Positions 9,180 to 16,952 are shown, numbered from the stretch's first letter. The stretch is 20,039 nucleotides of DNA from Candidatus Heimdallarchaeota archaeon (GCA_021399405.1 JAAFKL010000266.1:1-20039), one strand, 5' to 3'. The notes: generated by a model not told the origin, from the sequence alone. A program made the numbers and translations.

Positions 9180-10622
9180 TTATTTTTTCGATCTTTTCTG
9201 CTTTCTAAGGACATAAACAACTAGAGCAATGTTAGGAATGAAAAATTGGGCTCTGACAGTATCTATTTCAGAATAAATCTCATCTTCAGTTTCGATTTCT
9301 GATGCATTTGTCATCATATCTACAATAATGTAAGATCTAATCTCTCTGATTATATTCCCAGCATCATCTTCGATTTCAACAAGGAGAGAATACCTGTTTG
9401 TCATTAAGGGTATTTTTATCTCTGTAGCATTTACTACCCTTTCACCACCATCCCAGGAGTAGGAAAATGGATAATCATAGATATTTTCCAATATCTCCCC
9501 TACTTCAAATACAGTATCATCATCCGGAAGTGTCGGGAAAGTGAAATAGTCCACTATTCCATCAAAAATGTTATTTTCAAGTATTATTCCTTTTGGGTTA
9601 TTTACTAATAACGCTTTGTGTTCACTAATAAAATGATTTCTCCTTAATGTGAGATTGTTAGATAATCCTATTTCAAAAGCATAGGTTTGGGTTCCATTCA
9701 CTATAGTATCTTGGAAAATAGTATTATTTACATTCTCCAACTTGATAATTGCATAGCCTGGCTGTTCAAATAAAATATTAATAAACTCATTTTCATTAAT
9801 AAGCCCACCATCCATACGATTAATATTAAGCTGACCCTTGATGCTATTGGTCTCCATTTTTAATTGATTTGAGTCATAAAATGAAATTGAACACATCCCA
9901 CTATTATTGGAAAAATTAATAGATCTGGAATTATCGAATGAGAGGTGAAAGTAAGCAGTTTTTAATTTATTTCCTGTGAAGGAAATGTTTTCTACATAAT
10001 TCACTTTCATAAAATAATCCTCATCGTAGGATGAGAATTCATTATCTCTAATTTGCATATTATTAGAATCCTCGATCGAGAAATATGAAATATTAGATTT
10101 TAACATGGATTTTATTATTTCAATATTTGATGCTTGTGATATCTTGAAAATTGGTGCATCATCAGGAATTTGGAAACCTATCGGTACAGATCCATGAGGA
10201 ATTCTTTCTGCTAAATGGAAAATATTTGTATTGTTGAAAGATATTTCATTCCCAGTAATAACAATTGAAATCATAACAGTTATTGAAGTATCTTTGAAAT
10301 CAATTCCATTCCCTTTCAAATGGATATAGCCCCCTTCATAATCGAGATAGAAATCCTCACCAACAATTAGGCTGCAATTTATAAATTGATGCCCCTCACC
10401 TATGATTTCCAAATAAGAGGAAACAATCAAGGTGACATTTTTAAACGTAACTGGATCTGTAGAGTTGATCAACATATAGCCATTCACATCAAATGTTTGA
10501 TCTTCATAATGACCTCCAGTAAGAATCTCGAAATTATCAACAGATATTGGCTGAATGATGATCTCATTCATCGTCCCCTGAAAAGGGAGCATGATTAGTA
10601 AAAGTAGTAGTACTCTTTTCAT
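9180..10622 (-). CDS. secreted parallel beta-helix surface protein
   Basis: 480 residues with a signal peptide (MKRVLLLLLIMLPFQGT). A long run of short rungs in which Asn, Ile and Phe recur at regular spacing (NISFTGNKL, NLTLRRNHF, GIILENNIF) is characteristic of right-handed parallel beta-helix proteins of the NosD/pectate-lyase type. The helix covers about residues 60-370. A short PKD-like strand set follows (YPFSYSWDGGERV, ADDAGN-like VEIEDDAGN), then a hydrophobic C-terminal segment and a Lys/Arg-rich tail (RKQKRSKK). N-x-S/T sites are frequent. Such proteins are usually carbohydrate-binding or carbohydrate-cleaving, or structural surface proteins. I see no catalytic residues I could assign, so an enzymatic role is uncertain. 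Confidence 0.85.
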   Translation of the reverse strand: MKRVLLLLLIMLPFQGTMNEIIIQPISVDNFEILTGGHYEDQTFDVNGYMLINSTDPVTFKNVTLIVSSYLEIIGEGHQFINCSLIVGEDFYLDYEGGYIHLKGNGIDFKDTSITVMISIVITGNEISFNNTNIFHLAERIPHGSVPIGFQIPDDAPIFKISQASNIEIIKSMLKSNISYFSIEDSNNMQIRDNEFSSYDEDYFMKVNYVENISFTGNKLKTAYFHLSFDNSRSINFSNNSGMCSISFYDSNQLKMETNSIKGQLNINRMDGGLINENEFINILFEQPGYAIIKLENVNNTIFQDTIVNGTQTYAFEIGLSNNLTLRRNHFISEHKALLVNNPKGIILENNIFDGIVDYFTFPTLPDDDTVFEVGEILENIYDYPFSYSWDGGERVVNATEIKIPLMTNRYSLLVEIEDDAGNIIREIRSYIIVDMMTNASEIETEDEIYSEIDTVRAQFFIPNIALVVYVLRKQKRSKK

Positions 10623-10643
10623 CTTGATACATACTGTCTAATT

Positions 10644-10657
10644 TAGTATATAAAGAA
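10644..10657 (-). promoter_or_regulatory. TATA box of the beta-helix gene
   Basis: TTCTTTATATACTA on the minus strand is centred about 28 bases before the ATG at 10622. This again fits a leaderless archaeal promoter. Confidence 0.55.
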
Positions 10658-10762
10658 ATCACTTTTCTAATTAATTCCCATTCACAACAAAATGATGTTG
10701 AATCTCCTCTGTATGCGATTATTTTGCAAATTATAATATTTTTACTAGAAATTGTCATTTAA

Positions 10763-10882
10763 CTAGTTAATCTTAGAAGTGTATCCCGACTGATAAAAGC
10801 AATCTCTGCAATGACCTTGAAAGATAATGGTAAACAAATAACTATTGAATATCTGGATAAATACGAGGATTTATTTAAATAA
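10763..10882 (+). pseudogene. tniB: C-terminal fragment of a second tniB (transposon ATPase)
   Basis: The plus strand encodes 39 residues reading LVNLRSVSRLIKAISAM, then TLKDNGKQITIEYL and DKYEDLFK, ending at TAA 10880-10882. An in-frame TAA stands directly before it. This aligns residue for residue with the C-terminus of the tniB pseudogene at 14935-15802 once that gene's last frameshift is corrected (VNLRRVSRFLK/AVAAMVLRDDGD...EKYEMEFL). Only the tail survives; no Walker motifs lie upstream. It is oriented opposite to the other copy, and the two enclose the WD40 and metalloprotease genes. The divergence is too great for a recent duplication, suggesting two separate insertions of related elements. 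The homology was found by eye. Confidence 0.65.
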
Positions 10883-11345
10883 TTTTCAACTTCATTATTT
10901 GTTGTCCTCAATGGCTTATTTCTTGATATTCGAATCAAGCAAAAGACATTCAATTTTATAATACTAGTGAGGGATAATTCAATTATTTGAATTGATTTGC
11001 ATGAACCAATTTGATACCTGCCCCCAAGTAGGTTATTAGTGAGAATCGTTTTGTGCTAATTAATAATATCCTGAAATTAATACGGAGGAAAGGGCGCGCT
11101 TTTAGAATATTCTGAGTCATGGGGAGTCTGTAGATGTAGATGTGATTTTGCAGAATAAATGAAATTATAAGCAAGTTGTTGAGACTCTAAGCAGAATTAA
11201 TAAGACTCAATAATTAAATGTCACATTAGTGATTTGTCGTTGTTAATTTTTCAAAGTATGCTACAATTTAATACTTGATATTTTTGTAGCGGAAGGCTAA
11301 TATTTTATATTTTAATTGATTTGAAACCAATACTAGACTCCAAAA
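10883..11345. other. non-coding stretch with an inverted repeat
   Basis: No convincing gene. AATTCAA-TTAT-TTGAATT near 10976-10993 is a perfect 7-bp inverted repeat. A TGTCAC...TGTCGTTGTTAATTT cluster at 11219-11247 is discussed as a possible transposon end. Confidence 0.3.
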
Positions 11346-12437
11346 TTATTTTTTGTATTTTCTAATCAATGGTAACAAGAATATTGAAAGAAGAAATATT
11401 GTTGGAAATGGTAAGGGACCTCCGATCCCATCTTGTGTATCGGTTATAGTGTAACCAAAAGTGAGTTCAATTTTTTCAGTTGCAATATCCCACTGGTGAA
11501 ATTTTACTATATCGGCCGTAACTAATAATTTATCCTCCTCATTCCAATCTATAGAATTTATTTTTTTAGTAAAATCATGGGGAATTGCATCAAATGATTT
11601 TATTTTTGTGTTGCTAAGTATATTCCAAATATTTATATATCCTTCTTCAGATCCTGTAGCAATCAAAGTTTCATTTTTGTTAAGGCATATAGCAGTAATA
11701 GGTGAGGAATCATCATTAATCGTAAATTTTTCCTCTCCTGTCTCTGAGAGAAAATGAATGTTGTTATTTTCTGCAGCAACTAAAATACTACCATTATTGG
11801 TCCAGGATAATGAAGAGACCTCATGATCATAATCAACTTTTTTAGTTTCATTTGTAGAAGCATTCCAAATAATGACTGATTTGTTACCATATGAGACTGC
11901 AATTAAATCTTTAATAGGATTGTAATCCAGATCATTTACACTCCCCGCTGTTAGAATTAAACTACTCAACAATTCACCATTAAAACTATCAAGTATTAAT
12001 ACTTTACTACTATTTGTGCCGACAGCAATTTTCGAATCATCAAAACTCCAACCTACAATGGTAACTATGTCAAATTCTTTTGAAATTCGGAAAGTAACGA
12101 CTTTTGCAGTAGATAGCTCCCAGATGTTTACAGAAGAATTTTCATTAGCTGAAACTATCTTTGTTCCAACAGAATTCCATCTGACCGAATAGATTTCACC
12201 AATTGAATAATCCCAATCATCTTGATTATAATCAGCAAATTCTGCATTGTTGGCATTCCAGTCTAATACTTGACCGTCATCTGACCCTGATACAATAATA
12301 GTACCATCAGGACTCCAGTAGGCGTCATTGACATGATCATTGTGGCCAACTAATTGGATACTTGTTGCTTGAGTAAATGTACTAAAGCATAATAAGAATA
12401 AGATTAATAATTTTATTTCCCCCAGAATGGCTTTCAT
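11346..12437 (-). CDS. secreted, C-terminally anchored seven-blade WD40 propeller
   Basis: 363 residues. A hydrophobic N-terminus (LLILFLLCFSTFTQA) acts as a signal peptide. Seven WD40-type blades follow. Blade 1 starts GHNDHVNDAYWSPDG and ends SGSDDGQVLDW; blades 2, 4, 6 and 7 end VNIWEL, VIIWNA, INIWNI and FHQWDI; blades 3 and 5 are more degenerate. Seven repeats close a complete propeller. The C-terminus (about 341-363) has PLPFPTIFLLSIFLLPLI followed by RKYKK, a membrane anchor or sortase-like sorting tail. N-x-S/T sites occur within the blades. WD40 proteins are usually intracellular scaffolds, so export is notable. It lies among other surface proteins and probably scaffolds protein contacts outside the cell. 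Confidence 0.88.
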   Translation of the reverse strand: MKAILGEIKLLILFLLCFSTFTQATSIQLVGHNDHVNDAYWSPDGTIIVSGSDDGQVLDWNANNAEFADYNQDDWDYSIGEIYSVRWNSVGTKIVSANENSSVNIWELSTAKVVTFRISKEFDIVTIVGWSFDDSKIAVGTNSSKVLILDSFNGELLSSLILTAGSVNDLDYNPIKDLIAVSYGNKSVIIWNASTNETKKVDYDHEVSSLSWTNNGSILVAAENNNIHFLSETGEEKFTINDDSSPITAICLNKNETLIATGSEEGYINIWNILSNTKIKSFDAIPHDFTKKINSIDWNEEDKLLVTADIVKFHQWDIATEKIELTFGYTITDTQDGIGGPLPFPTIFLLSIFLLPLIRKYKK

Positions 12438-12456
12438 ACAATATTTACGACTTAGG

Positions 12457-12468
12457 CTTTTAAAAACG
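12457..12468 (-). promoter_or_regulatory. TATA-like box of the WD40 gene
   Basis: GTTTTTAAAAGC on the minus strand is centred about 25 bases upstream of the ATG at 12437. Between 12469 and 12786 I see only AT-rich sequence with no gene. Confidence 0.45.
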
Positions 12469-12786
12469 TAATTATTTCATGTAAATATTCTGAATATTTC
12501 TTTTCATTTTAAGGTCAAAAAGTAAAACTCTGAATTTCCTTGGATACAATTCTACTCCTATTTTATTTTCCCCATTAACAAGTTAAATATAAATACCTTA
12601 ATTTTTTCCTTTATTGCTGCAAATTTTGCTAAGAACCTATAATTAGGAATTTTAGTTTTATTTGTTTATAATTTTATGATGAATTATGTCATCGGTATTA
12701 TTACTGTTTGAAAATTGTAAGTATACACTTATGGGTTAATTTAATATTCATTTCATAGTTAATATTCTATTAAATTCAATAAATTA

Positions 12787-14517
12787 TTAGACTTCAATCA
12801 AGTTTAATAATTTGAATGCCTCTGAATCATCAGCATAAAATCCTTGCCTGAGTTCCCACCATTTTCCATCTAAAACCCATCCCCAAAATGAATAATGGGC
12901 ATTGTCACCGGAATTTGTGCCCCACCAACTTATTTCATTCATTACAGAAGAATCTCTATTTCCCCAATCATAGTATTCCTCTCCATCTTCTCTAATTAAA
13001 ATAGTGAGTGTATGACCAAGCTCATGTTTAACAACTGCAATTTGTTTATTAATGTCGGAATTATCACCTGCATAAGCATCGTTTATTGGGTATTCTGCAA
13101 TAAAGAAAAATGGTTTAAAGTAAAGCGTGTCTTCTTCACCTTCTTTTTGGAATCTAATCCCGAAACCAGCTACATCTTCTCTCTCGTCATCTAAAGCATA
13201 TTTACCCCAAACTATATATCGATGATTATCAGGATGACTGCTACCTGGATCATTTATCTGAGCAAATTCATCATAATAATCTTGCAATTCATCTTCATCA
13301 ACATATTCATCAAAATCTAGCTCTTCATCTTTGAAGAAATTAATTCTCTCATATCCATTCTCATAATAATAATCACTAACATCATTGAACACACTCATAT
13401 CTGGTTCCCAACCCTCAATCCAATCTACTTCAACATGTAAAGCTAGATATCCAATTTTTAACCAATTTAGTCTCCAACCCTTTTCATAATATTGCCCGGC
13501 ACGAATCCTTAGAGCCAATGTATGAACTGTCCGTCGGGAGTAATTTCCTAGATCAATTTCATTTCCAGTATATCCGCTAGAACCAATTACAAATTCGGAT
13601 ACTATTAAATCTCCATCAACATAAATTGAAAGATATCTGTTATAAATATCATCTACCCTATCTAAATCAAGAGATAATCTAACATCATCTCCTCCAATAA
13701 ACTTCGTTTCAATTTCAGATTTCCATTCTTTAGGGAAATATTGGCCTGAAAATGCAACTTGATCAGCCCAAGTTGGATCCATATATGCGTACTCCAATAA
13801 CCATGCCTGATCGTTAAATGCACCCCAATTTATTTGCAAAGTAACATCATCTCCTGCAGCGATATTGCCCAAGGATATATAGAATTCATTACTTCCCGAC
13901 CCCACATACCCTGAATACTTTTGAACGGCGTTTACAAATACTTTGAACACTCGGAGCCAAATATCATTTATTCTGCTTATTTTTATGTTCAGATAAACTT
14001 GGGATTCACTAGATGGCGTTTCAAAAATAATTTTAGCATAATTCATTTTTGCAAAATATGTTCCTTCTTTTGTAATAAAATGTGCAGTATCATCTGCAAA
14101 ATCTGTGTCACTACCTCCATTTGCAATAGTGGAAGACATAGTGGTGAAATTAATCACATATTGATTTATATCAACATTTTCAAATTCCATCAGAGGTATT
14201 GTGTCATTCGTCTGTGATTTAATCTTTTCCTCTTGAATTTTCATTATTTTTTCTTGTTTATCTATTTTTTCTAACCTTTGTTTTTCTCTCTCAGTTATCT
14301 CTTGCTCTGGACTAAGTTGATTTGCTAGTTTAGCTTTTGCATCTTCCTCTGATCCAATAATTTGATGAAGCATTTGTCCTTCAAAATTTTTATTTCTATC
14401 AGAGTAGTCCATTTCTACTTTTTCAGTAGCAGACGGTAACTCTTGACCAAAAGTTGATGCAATTGATGATCCCAAAAAGATCATTATTAGTATTAGAAAA
14501 TTAATTTTTTTCCTCAT
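12787..14517 (-). CDS. secreted zinc metalloprotease with duplicated beta-sandwich domains
   Basis: 576 residues. A signal peptide (residues 1-24, ending ASTFGQ) is followed by a charged helical, probably coiled-coil stretch (about 55-102) rich in Glu, Lys and Gln. Two tandem beta-sandwich domains (about 150-247 and 255-365) align with each other: both have RxNDI/RVDDI, a Gly-rich turn (GYVGSGSNE / GSSGYTGNE), LGN, and a W-x-L ending. The C-terminal catalytic domain has the zinc motif HELGH (498-502) and a downstream SVMNE (524-528) like the Met-turn of metzincins. The usual third ligand spacing (HExxHxxGxxH) is absent; His541 or an acidic residue may serve instead. There is no C-terminal anchor, so the protein is probably released. 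A metzincin-like endopeptidase is likely; the substrate is unknown. Confidence 0.85.
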   Translation of the reverse strand: MRKKINFLILIMIFLGSSIASTFGQELPSATEKVEMDYSDRNKNFEGQMLHQIIGSEEDAKAKLANQLSPEQEITEREKQRLEKIDKQEKIMKIQEEKIKSQTNDTIPLMEFENVDINQYVINFTTMSSTIANGGSDTDFADDTAHFITKEGTYFAKMNYAKIIFETPSSESQVYLNIKISRINDIWLRVFKVFVNAVQKYSGYVGSGSNEFYISLGNIAAGDDVTLQINWGAFNDQAWLLEYAYMDPTWADQVAFSGQYFPKEWKSEIETKFIGGDDVRLSLDLDRVDDIYNRYLSIYVDGDLIVSEFVIGSSGYTGNEIDLGNYSRRTVHTLALRIRAGQYYEKGWRLNWLKIGYLALHVEVDWIEGWEPDMSVFNDVSDYYYENGYERINFFKDEELDFDEYVDEDELQDYYDEFAQINDPGSSHPDNHRYIVWGKYALDDEREDVAGFGIRFQKEGEEDTLYFKPFFFIAEYPINDAYAGDNSDINKQIAVVKHELGHTLTILIREDGEEYYDWGNRDSSVMNEISWWGTNSGDNAHYSFWGWVLDGKWWELRQGFYADDSEAFKLLNLIEV

Positions 14518-14530
14518 TTTTAATTCTTAC

Positions 14531-14542
14531 CTTTTAAATAAT
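14531..14542 (-). promoter_or_regulatory. TATA-like box of the metalloprotease gene
   Basis: ATTATTTAAAAG on the minus strand is centred about 20 bases before the ATG at 14517. That is slightly close but compatible with a leaderless start. Confidence 0.4.
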
Positions 14543-14934
14543 AATGAATTAAACACTATTATTTGTAAAGTAATTTTGTTTTCAGTATTTAAACCCAAAT
14601 ACTTTTTCAAATTAAAACTTTATAAAATATATGAAATATTATATATTAAACTACATCAAACTCAGTCTCAATTATTCTTCAAAAATTCCAAAATAATGAA
14701 CATTTGAAAGTCAAAAAAAAAAAAAAATTAAAAAAAATGGAAATCACATAAAATTTTCAGTCTTAATATATAAATCAGTGTCATCTATCCTGCAAAGTCA
14801 CAGTAGATGGGGTCTCAGATCTATTAATCGATTATCTAATTTGGCCCAGAAGTTGATGATAATAGTGAATGGGATATTAAAAATTTATTAGAGAATTAAT
14901 TACCTATCTCTGAATTTTGTATTAGGTGTTTGGA
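14543..14934. other. AT-rich intergenic stretch with an A tract
   Basis: I see no gene. A tract of about fifteen A residues followed by TT and a further A run lies at about 14715-14738; read on the minus strand it is a long T-run that could stop transcription of the tniB remnant. GATCTATTAATCGATTATC near 14818 is a loose palindrome. Confidence 0.3.
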
Positions 14935-15802
14935 TCATAAAAATTCCATTTCATATTTCTCGAGAATTTCTTCAGTTATGCAATCACCATCATCTCGTAA
15001 TACCATGGCTGCAACTGCTTTAAAAACCTTGAAACTCTTCTGAGATTCACAATTGTCTCATTATTGGCAACCTTGGAGCATAGCTTGAATATTATTCTGG
15101 AAATCTTTTTCGATGATAGGTGAGATGGTTTCGGTAATGGTAGGAACCTTTCATATCCTGCAATAAATTTTCTAAACTCAATATCAAATTTCCATCCATC
15201 TAATACTGAAAAATTCTTTGCTGGACATCTGTCTGCAAATTGTTCATCAAGTAGAAATATGTTCTGAGTTTTTTTTGTGCCAACAGGGACTAATGGGACA
15301 CCACCAAGCAATACTACTCCTTTTAGTGAGTTTGGTGTTGTCTCTGTTCTCTTACTCAATGCATGTTGGATCTCATCCACAATTAAAATGCTCACGCCTG
15401 TCTTTCTCAATAAATTAATACAAGCCTTCTCCAATTGGATAACTGTATATTTACTTAATTTTTCAGGAACTATGGGATAATTAAATGGTTCTGCATGTAA
15501 AATACTAATGTACAAACTCTTTAGTCCAAGGTCTGCATCAGGTAGTACACAATGAGCAACAATATGCTGTTCTACATCTCCAAGATTAATATCATTATTA
15601 TGATCATCCTTAAATTTATTTACAATAGTTGTCTTTCCCATCCCTGTTTCACCAATTATAGATAAACTATCGAGGTCAATATTAGGTTTTTGAGGCTGAC
15701 TAATCACCCATTCAAGGTAATTAAGTATTTTTCAGCCTTCCCATAAGAAATAAAATGGTCTTTTCTAATCCAATCTAATTGTTCCTTTTTGGATCTTTTC
15801 AT
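14935..15802 (-). pseudogene. tniB: frameshifted tniB: Tn7/Tn5053-type transposition AAA+ ATPase
   Basis: The longest intact frame (GTG at 15707 to 14976) holds Walker A GETGMGKTT, Walker B ILIVDEIQ, the VGT sensor and the family block DEQFADRCPAKNF then FIAGYERFLPLPKPSHL. These identify the TniB/TnsC-like target-selection ATPase. Its N-terminus is missing from this frame but present in another: from ATG 15802, KRSKKEQLDWIRKDHFISYGKAEK matches the family's N-terminal WIxxxxxIxYxxA block, and the switch falls in an A5 run (15728-15732). At the 3' end a one-base loss near 15016-15021 replaces the true tail, AVAAMVLRDDGDCITEE... (stop 14937-14935). The corrected protein would be about 288 residues, normal for the family. 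No tniA or tniQ partner adjoins. It is a decayed transposon remnant unless both shifts are assembly errors. Confidence 0.85.
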
Positions 15803-15941
15803 TATTTCATTTGTCTCCTCATTTAGATGGTTGTAATTATGTATTTGCGACCATATTTTGATTTCAACTAGGCATTACTTTCAATTACCTCTGTCTCAGA
15901 GTAGTTACGATGATGTCGTTTAAACTGATAATTGATGGTAG

Positions 15942-15952
15942 TTTATATATTA
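15942..15952 (+). promoter_or_regulatory. TATA box upstream of the 82-aa ORF
   Basis: TTTATATATTA is centred about 35 bases before the GTG at 15982, leaving a leader of about 10 bases. It supports the reality of the short gene that follows. Confidence 0.45.
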
Positions 15953-15981
15953 TAATTATGATAATATGATAGGTAACCAGT

Positions 15982-16230
15982 GTGAAGATAGAAAACAGAG
16001 AGAATTTGGATCCATCCCAAAGGTTAAATTACGATTTATCCATTGGGAAATTTAAAAAATACATTAGGAAATTAGTTAAGAATGGAGATTTCTATATATC
16101 ATTTGAACTCAAAAAGGATCTGTATCCTCAATTTATCGATGAGTATAATGGAATACTTTCAGTTAATATTTCATTTCTCGGACCACTTAATCCTTACTAT
16201 AAGGTGTTTGTAGGCATTGTTAAAATATAA
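15982..16230 (+). CDS. small hypothetical protein (82 aa)
   Basis: GTG-started ORF of 82 codons, preceded by a good TATA box and followed by a T8 run. The N-terminal half is charged and probably helical (IGKFKKYIRKLVKNGDFYIS). The C-terminal half has strand-like hydrophobic stretches (GILSVNISFLGPL, YKVFVGIVKI). I recognise no family. It stands alone between the tniB remnant (opposite strand) and an IS630 remnant, so it may be transposon cargo or a survivor of the original locus. The promoter and terminator signals make a real gene more likely than chance, but the function is unknown. Confidence 0.5.
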   Translation: MKIENRENLDPSQRLNYDLSIGKFKKYIRKLVKNGDFYISFELKKDLYPQFIDEYNGILSVNISFLGPLNPYYKVFVGIVKI

Positions 16231-16242
16231 TTTTATAGTTTC

Positions 16243-16250
16243 TTTTTTTT
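16243..16250 (+). terminator. T8 run after the 82-aa gene
   Basis: Eight T residues start about 12 bases after the stop codon at 16228-16230. This is typical of archaeal intrinsic termination, which needs only a T-run. Confidence 0.4.
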
Positions 16251-16373
16251 AACCTTTGATTTATGATTTTGATTTAATTTTGTGAAAAATTGGAAGTAAT
16301 CTTATGTAATAATAGAGTGATTTTTTTTTAATGTAATTGGAAACCTTGTTTTATCAGCTAGCTGCTAGCTAGC

Positions 16374-16529
16374 TTAGCTCAATTCAATCTCTGCCATGTT
16401 TAACCAACTTGCATGAATTGGTATAAAATGAACTTCAAATCGTTTTAAATAATACATTGCCTCTTCAGGAGTCAATTCTTCATATAATCCTCTCAACCGG
16501 TGAGTATTCAGATTATCCTGAACAAGGAC
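16374..16529 (-). pseudogene. C-terminal stub of an IS630-family transposase
   Basis: The minus strand reads VLVQDNLNTHRLRGLYEEL, then TPEEAMYYLKRFEVHFIPIH and ASWLNMAEIELS before TAA (16376-16374). DNLNTH carries an Asp of the DDE triad, and HASWLNMAEIELS contains the final Glu; both are hallmark IS630 C-terminal motifs. About 51 residues remain of a protein normally about 350 long, and an in-frame TAG adjoins the truncated end at 16532-16530. The stop codon touches a palindrome (AGCTAGC-T-GCTAGCT, 16356-16370). No terminal repeat or N-terminal part is found nearby. A dead insertion-sequence remnant. Confidence 0.8.
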
Positions 16530-16809
16530 CTATTACCTGATGTTGGAGCAGAGGGATTCTACGGCCAAGAGAGTTTGAGGGAGATTGGTAATAATCTCTT
16601 TTTATTTTCAGTGAGAAGAACTGGGATTGAAGATCTTGGAATACAAGCAGGAATCAATTTCTTATACTATTGAATTAAATGAGGGAACTTTGAGTTCAGA
16701 GGATTTGATTTATACAATGGAGCTTATGAATAAATGTATAACATTAGATATTTTCCTTGATCTAATTCTCTCACTCAATCAGAATGATCTGGAACAGAAT
16801 ATAGAATGA
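16530..16809 (+). pseudogene. decayed ORF, probably frameshifted
   Basis: Two overlapping plus-strand frames read like pieces of one protein. The first (about 16500-16668) gives LLPDVGAEGFYGQESLREIG and NNLFLFSVRRTGIEDLGIQA before a TGA. The second (TTG at 16627 to TGA 16807-16809) gives LKILEYKQESISYTIELNEG and EDLIYTMELMNKCITLDIFL. Both have protein-like composition and overlap for about 40 bases, suggesting a frameshift near 16620-16660. No family is recognised. The 5' side runs into the IS630 stub, so insertion may have broken the gene. The 3' stop abuts the tRNA fragment. Confidence 0.3.
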
Positions 16810-16862
16810 TGAGTGTGGGATTTGAACCCACGAGTGCAAAACGCACCAGATTTCAAATCTGG
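16807..16862 (-). tRNA. 3' half of tRNA-Ser (anticodon TGA), degenerate
   Basis: On the minus strand an anticodon arm (5-bp stem CCAGA/TCTGG, loop TTTGAAA, anticodon TGA for Ser) is followed by a short variable-arm hairpin (GTGC...GCAC), a perfect T arm (GTGGG/CCCAC, loop TTCAAAT) and the 3' acceptor strand ACTCATC plus A. The 5' flank does not provide the matching GATGAGT strand and lacks a normal D arm. Everything upstream of the anticodon arm is therefore missing or replaced, so this is a fragment rather than a working tRNA. Breaks at the anticodon arm are typical of SSV-type integrase sites. Confidence 0.75.
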
Positions 16863-16930
16863 CTATTTGGGCCATGTTCCTAGAGGAGATTCTTTGGGCA
16901 ATTTTAGCATTCTTTTAAATCGTATCTCAA

Positions 16931-16941
16931 ACTATAAATAC
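16931..16941 (+). promoter_or_regulatory. TATA box for the structured RNA / NYN unit
   Basis: ACTATAAATAC precedes the structured region. Initiation about 25 bases on would fall near 16961, inside the perfect 9-bp inverted repeat listed next. Confidence 0.5.
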
Positions 16942-16952
16942 AATGTCCGTTA

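Noticed and set aside
10759..11174. Short minus-strand ORFs in the gap upstream of the beta-helix gene
   Set aside because: No promoter or protein-like character, and the first lies over the plus-strand tniB tail, which is the convincing reading.
16807..16890. Intact tRNA-Ser gene
   Set aside because: The T, variable and anticodon arms are good, but the 5' acceptor strand GATGAGT and a normal D arm are absent, and the upstream sequence cannot pair with ACTCATC.
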